From Pagrus major (Eukaryota; Chordata; Actinopteri; Spariformes; Sparidae), in NCBI RefSeq assembly GCF_040436345.1, contig NC_133237.1, positions 21,829,749-21,893,748 of the forward strand: 64,000 nt of DNA, written 5' to 3'. Of the stretch, positions 58,200-64,000 are shown in pieces. Each line of letters begins with the position of its first letter. Positions within the stretch are counted from its first letter, which is position 1. The position numbers and the translations under genes were made by a program. The notes under the pieces are model-generated. The model did not search any database. It was not told the origin of the DNA and saw only the letters and a program-made list of their open reading frames with translations.

Positions 58200-61100
58200 C
58201 ACTAGGTGAAACAGACATTGTCAATCATACATATAAATATACATATGAAGACATCTAGCTAACTGAATAAGTATACTCATGCCTTCAAAAACACGTCTCC
58301 CAAAATAGAGGGAAAGTTTGAAAGAAATAAAATAATTCATGCAGGTTCCACATTTAATTATAGCACCAGGCACTAAGCTACTGTCAGGGATTGCCTCTAA
58401 ATTACCACCATGCAAAAATAAAGTTCTTTTTCATTTTGAATATTTCAATTCCCCCGAGACACCTTTACAAAAATTAAATTTGGAGACCCTCCAACTTGAT
58501 TTCAACTGGAAGAAAATAGAAAGAGAAGAAGCTGCTGAGAGAGAAGAAGGACGCAGATATCTCAGGACTGGAACAAAAACATGATTCTTCCTACTGTGGG
58601 CAGATTGGATTTCTTCATGGCTCATTCATAGGGGTTGTTTTCACCTTTAAGGATAAAGTTACTTTTTACTAATTCAACCATTTAATGCATCCCATTAGGG
58701 ACTAGAAGAGAGATTGGACAACAAAATGTATATATTTTTTTGCCTTTATGTGTTTTTTTTCAATCATTCAAATCAAAGACTGTATAGCCTTCTTTGTAAG
58801 CCTTTATGCTGCTACACATATTGTGCTGTGTTACACATTTGGCCTCTCTAACTATTCACCAAACATGAATTAGCTTTGTGATCGGCGCAACATGACTGTT
58901 TTCCAGTCTAGTTCATATCCTCTGAGTTAGCAGCATCATATTCAGACTCAGGATATCTGATTTTTGTTGTAATTTCATTTTTCAAAAGGGTAAAGTGATT
59001 CCTCAAAACAGCTGGGTACCGTAGATGTTAACAAACGCAACCCAAACAACATGAAATGTGAGAGGTGTTGGGGACTATTTTCAGCTGCAGATTTGTTTCA
59101 GCAGGTGCCTCAAATGACAGGATGAAGTGACAAAGCCTTCTGGTGTAGTAATTATGACGGGAGACGAGGAGGAAGTCAGACTTTAACACCGGAGGCTGCT
59201 GTTCATTTCCCTGCTGTTCAAGTCAGCGCTGTCTTTTTGAAAGCATGACCACTGCACAACCTCAAACATGTGTTTATTACTTTAACCACGATGATGAGGC
59301 TCTTACCTTGATAAGTAGTACGTTATTGAACCCAAACCATCATCTTTCCCTTCACCTCCCCTTGTGATAGAGACGTCAGATCAATAAAAGGCTTCTGCTG
59401 TGTGTGTCGTCCTAAAGGTGACAGACAAACAACATATTTTGTCTTTAATTTGGAGGACTTGCTGGATATAGTTGAAGCTGAAGCCGAACCTGTGTTATTA
59501 CTGTTGCCACCACTGTTGCTATGATGTGTTAGCAACGTGGCTAAGATTGATAAGTTAAAGCCAAAGACTTTAAACTGTATTACCACTTTAATATCTGAAA
59601 TGTTGTATGTGGGAGGAGGAACATGTCACCTGTGCATCCACGTGGCTGACTAAGGTGTTTTTAATCATTTTTGGATGACTGGAGATGTGTTGCACAGAGG
59701 CATCTATTATATCAGTATATCCTTACAGGGAATACTTGTTAGTCACTTGTTTTTGAGCCTTTTATTGGATTTATTGGAATCTATTTTTAAGTGCTCTGTG
59801 TAACATGTTCTGTAAAACCCCCCTTGTTCTCCATTTACTCCTTTTGCCCTATGTGCTAATATTATTACTCCCACCACGGCCACATTGTCCCTGTGTTTCT
59901 AAGTCCTGCCGACCCTCCTGTCCCTTCAACCTCCATCTACCCCTTACATGGCTGTTTTGACAGAAAGACGTAATCTCAGGGGCAAAGGAACAGAGTCCCC
60001 TGTGACATCTATAGAAAATCGTTTGTCCCTGTTGCCATTAAATATCTTAATCTGTGACATGACACCGCAGCACTTTATATGTAAACAGTCCGAAACATGA
60101 AGTACCTGGTGTTTTTTTTATTTTTTATTATAGCATCTGTTGTGTTTCTGTGTCCTATCTGGATGTGATATGTTGTACTTTTATTTCTGCACTTGCAAGC
60201 AAAGACAAATTTCTTCCTTTTGCACGCAAAAGCTAGACAATAAAGTATATTCTCTTCTATACAGATGTTATTAGATATTATTTACACCGCAACATAGCAC
60301 CCCAACCCAGTCCACAGATCTGATCAGGGGTATTTCAACCTCTCCCTCAATTTATAAGCTTTGCATTGGTGTCACACATTTCATTTTTTTCCCAGAGTAC
60401 AGTACACAGGGGCATGATTACCTCTCTACCTGTGTGATGGAGACATTTCCTCCATGACTTGAGGTCCCTTCATGCTTTCATTACAACACAACCATACATC
60501 TTCCCCGTATCTTGAAGGTGTTCGGGGAGTGCGGCAACCATCTGGGGAAGCATACAGACATACAACACTGTATCATTTGTGGCAACCTATCAACAGCAGC
60601 CTCACCTTTTTAATGCTGATTTAGAGGGAGAAGCGAACGGTTGGGTGGAGGTGCTGATGATACCATCCCCTTCACACCGGGCCCACGGAACAAAAGAGAC
60701 CATTGAGACCAAGTCTCTTCCTAGAGACACATGAATCATCTCTGACAAGGCTCCTCCCCCCGCGGTGTTGCCGCCATGAATTATCTACCGCTGTACAGGC
60801 CTTGATCAATTAGTCAATCTCTCAACTGCGGCCCTCAATTAACAAGGTGATTCCCAATGCTGCTGGCTCCTAACATGTTGTGCATTACTTGACGCTGCCA
60901 ATTAAAGCGGTGCTCTGCTACTGCTCTCAGAGCTGATACGGGTAAGTATACTGAGGGATTCATCTATAACCACTCTGCGCCTGTGAAGCTGAAAATGAGG
61001 GAGTAGAAAGCATCTCTCTTAGATTGATGTGCTCAGGGATGCTGTTAGAGAATTGATTTTGTTATAAATTCAGAGAGAAGGTGCCAATCACCTGTGTTGG

Positions 61101-62025
61101 CAGCCGAAAACACCCAGTCTGAACAGAATTCGAAACGAAAGCAGGGGTAAAAGGAGATATCTACGGGTTCAAACAGAATACAGATTGGCAGTGGGATGTG
61201 TGGGCCCCCAGTGCTCCTGAGCAACATACCACTACCCTAAGTCCACTCCAATAGACCGTTGCATGTGTCAAGGGGACTCTGGTGCGTGAGGCTAGCTGTA
61301 ATTGGAGCAATCTGTTCCCTTGGCCTGGAGCTGCAGAGGCTGTTACATGTTTGAAGTCATAACCCTGGCAAGATGTCCTCCATTTCCCACTGCTGGTGAG
61401 CTGCGCCGTAGCTTTTCTGAGAAGCTCCAACCTCTGCACGCTCTTCGCTGCACCTAAACACCCTTTGACATTTGCACTCATATATTGCCAGGCTGCTGCT
61501 GTCTTGTTTGGATGCTAGGTCGATCTCAATTCCCGTTTCTGTCTGTGAGATAATAAAGATAATTTGAAGGAAGTGCAGTACAATCCACAAGTGTTTGGTT
61601 GCTTATAAATATCTTATTTTCTAATACTGAATAAGGTGCGACACTCGCGATGTTAACGTATGAGCAAACTTTGAACTGTTAGTGACCATAAATTTATTAC
61701 AAATACATCTGTCAAACATTTTTTTGGGGGAAATTTTCTAATTCCTAATTTTCATGGTGAGTTAGATAAAAAAAATGATAACTGAGCTTTAAAAGTGCTG
61801 GCAGGTGGTACAAACTGTCTGGCTAGCTATTTCCCTGTTTCTACTTTTAAATGCAAAAGTAAGTAATAAATGCAAAGTCTGCTTTGGCTAGCACCAGTTT
61901 AAGTTAGTAGCCATCCCTCAGTGTTGTTGTTTAGCTTTCTGGTTTGCTAGCTAGTTGTGACTTGTGATAGCATCCTATTTAATATTGGTAAAGGAGTCCT
62001 TAAAACATCTTAAACTATGTTGAGT
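58200..62025. other. Gene-free DNA (right part)
   Basis: No convincing exon. The 81-codon frame at 58,339-58,584 has a Glu/Arg-rich end but no start context, no splice sites and no domain. A high-complexity stretch at 60,690-60,960 stands out as possibly conserved regulatory DNA. Confidence 0.55.
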
Positions 62026-62029
62026 TTTT

Positions 62030-62200
62030 TACCTTTGGTCGGAGTGCAGCTAGCTGTTTTCACCTATTTCCAGTCTTCGGGCTAAGCTAGGCTAACTGGA
62101 CATAGTTCCAGCTACATATTCATAGTACATGCACAAGACTGGTATCGATCTTCCCATCTAACTCTGGGCAAGAAAGCGATTCAGCATATTTCTTTACTGA
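62030..62200. mobile_element. High-copy teleost repeat ('GGCTAAGCTAGGCTAAC' type)
   Basis: TTTCCAGTCTTCGGGCTAAG, CTAGGCTAACTGGACATAGT, GACTGGTATCGATCTTCCCA and CTAACTCTGGGCAAGAAAGC occur in the order of a repeat that I recognise as very abundant in percomorph fish. Degraded left parts are seen at 61,800-62,025. Confidence 0.65.
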
Positions 62201-62209
62201 AATCTAAAC

Positions 62210-64000
62210 AACAAGGGAAACAATACATAATCGAAACACTTACGGTTTCTTCAAACAATATACAGTGATTGGTATCACGAGCATTTCTGAGAAAATGAGC
62301 ATTGTCTGTTTCATTTCATTGTATTGTTACGAACCAAGAAAATATCCCATATTTTCAGAAAATTTTACTTCAGTGCACCGTGCCTACAAATCAGTGTCCC
62401 ATTCACTGGCCACGAAAGAGCTCCGTAATTTGCCTCTTGATGAAATCATGAAAGCTCTTAAGTGAATCAAATTTCAAACAGTGACCATTTCCAGGCCTGT
62501 CTCATCTGCATACTGTAGGTGTTATTTGTTTGACACTTACGCTGCAAGAGACACATTGTGGGGAAGTATATGGAGGGAAAATGTCCTGCAGGTCTCAGGT
62601 GATCTCTATAGAAGTGCTAACCCATGTAATAGAACAACTGTGTTCTCTCTCAGCTGGAGAGCCTGTGACACATGAATGGCCACTCAAATCCTCGCATTAA
62701 TATTGGAGTTGATAGACTCCCATCAAAGCTGCTGGGCCAGATGCATTACATTTCCTGGCTCATTGAAATAGCTTCCCCCCCTTCATTCTTTTTCAAATTA
62801 GACATGCTTTGTTGAAGGAGCGTCTTCCTCCGAAGAGAGATGAGGACTGTAGATCTTTTTTCCAGAGCTGACTGCTAAAACAATCCTGCTTACAATGTGA
62901 TACATCTGCCTTTATCTTAAGTGCCTGTGATTCTTTGAAAAGACGGGAATGTAATTTGGGGTAATGGCCAGCTCCGGTACCTCATTCTGCTCTTTCAAAT
63001 AGGCCCCGAACAAGCAAGAAGAATCTGGTCGAGGGTTATTTGTTTCTTCGGCGTTGTGCTCTCGGTGATCCATAGGGCGCCTGAGCAAATCAATTCAATT
63101 TTCTAATTGCATCATAATGTTTGGCTATTAATCCTTCAATTTGTAGTAAGTTGTCGTGCTGTGGTGCTGTTTGACATATAGGAACGCTGCTACCTCTTCC
63201 TACAGCGTCTGCAGGTCTCCGTGTGAGGCCATCTCAATCATCGTGCACATGTATCCCCGTGTGGCCTGAATCGTACATGACAGTCTGCATAATTGCAGAA
63301 CTCCTGTGGGTCTCACAGGGCCCGATGAGGACGAGTGGGGAAAGGTTTCTTTCGGTAGCTGCAGATATTTTTCTAATCAAACGAGAATATTACAGGTGTG
63401 ATGAGAATAATTACATGTAATTAGCACACTGCTGCTTCGAGCCATACGTATGGTTCCCCCCAAAGTGCTAAATTAGGACACCGCGGATGCCTCGCCTTTC
63501 ATCCAGCTTGTTTCCTGCCTGCTATGCGCTAATGTCACATCATCATATACGTGAAGACTGAAACCAGTTTGTTGGATTTGGATGCGACGACAGCTTGATC
63601 ACATAAAAGAAAAATATCAATTAAGTTGGACATCAAACAAGAGCAAGATCAAAGTGTATCGCAGTGGCATAAAGCAGCACCTTCAGGGTTCAGACAAACT
63701 GCTGTTATCTGTCTCAACTGCACCCTCGTAAATGGCGTTTAATGGCTGCAGCAGGCAGCTGTTTGTCAGCGAAAAAGCTAAAAAAAACCCACCGTACACA
63801 ACCTGCTAGGCACCAAATGGCAGAGAGAGACCGTTAGCGACGATCTGGTGAACAGAGATCGAGCCAGATAGTTCCCTCAGGTGATGGTCGACACCAAAGA
63901 GATAAAAGAGAGTGAATATTGGACTAACATTAATCAGGTGGTCAGAAACGTGACGCCAAGTGAATGATAATCTTGTTCCGTAATAGCCGGATGTGTAAAT
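62210..64000. other. Gene-free DNA at the right edge
   Basis: Short open frames only. Stretches 62,680-62,770, 62,930-63,140 and 63,420-63,560 have balanced base composition, no repeat structure and clusters of TAAT/ATTA homeodomain-type cores, as conserved non-coding elements often do. Confidence 0.45.

Noticed and set aside
58339-58584. 81-codon frame with a Glu/Arg-rich end
   Set aside because: No splice sites, no domain, and the charged end is simple GAGAAGAAG-type sequence.

Overview
This is vertebrate, almost certainly teleost (probably percomorph) nuclear DNA. Genes are split into short exons with GT/AG splice sites. The five proteins I can assemble are close to their vertebrate orthologues over their full length. 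The non-coding DNA carries repeat types typical of bony fish: fold-back MITEs, Tc1/mariner and hAT remnants, an L2/CR1-like LINE fragment and long (CA)n tracts. There are no operons, Shine-Dalgarno sites, CRISPR arrays or prokaryotic features.

Layout: (1) 1-11,100, + strand: the 3' part of ZC3H7A (19 coding exons, 889 codons plus stop; the first exons lie left of the window). (2) 12,552-14,132, - strand: complete two-exon RMI2. (3) 14,390-17,230: an AT-rich repeat block of hairpin-forming units, with direct copies plus one inverted copy at the right edge. (4) 18,580-23,382, - strand: complete UBFD1 in seven coding exons. (5) 26,240-37,121, + strand: complete 13-exon MFSD11-type UNC93-like membrane protein. 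(6) 40,444-44,964, - strand: complete KDM8 (JMJD5) in seven coding exons, with a probable non-coding first exon near 47.7 kb. (7) 47,850-64,000: about 16 kb with no convincing coding exon, holding microsatellites, dispersed repeats and several unique stretches that read like conserved non-coding elements.

ZC3H7A/RMI2 and MFSD11/KDM8 are tail-to-tail pairs. UBFD1 and MFSD11 are head-to-head, about 2.9 kb apart. The genes do not form one pathway: RNA binding/miRNA processing, the BLM dissolvasome, a ubiquitin-like protein, a membrane transporter-like protein and a 2-oxoglutarate oxygenase. From memory, four of them have human orthologues on 16p, whereas MFSD11 is on 17q, so the window records a lineage-specific arrangement or an MFSD11-like paralogue.

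I did not find a clearly novel biological system. The most unusual structures are the hairpin array at 14.4-17.2 kb, a possible relative of its units in an MFSD11 intron, and the gene-free right end. Exon borders were set by hand from splice consensus and reading-frame continuity; all coding lengths close in frame.
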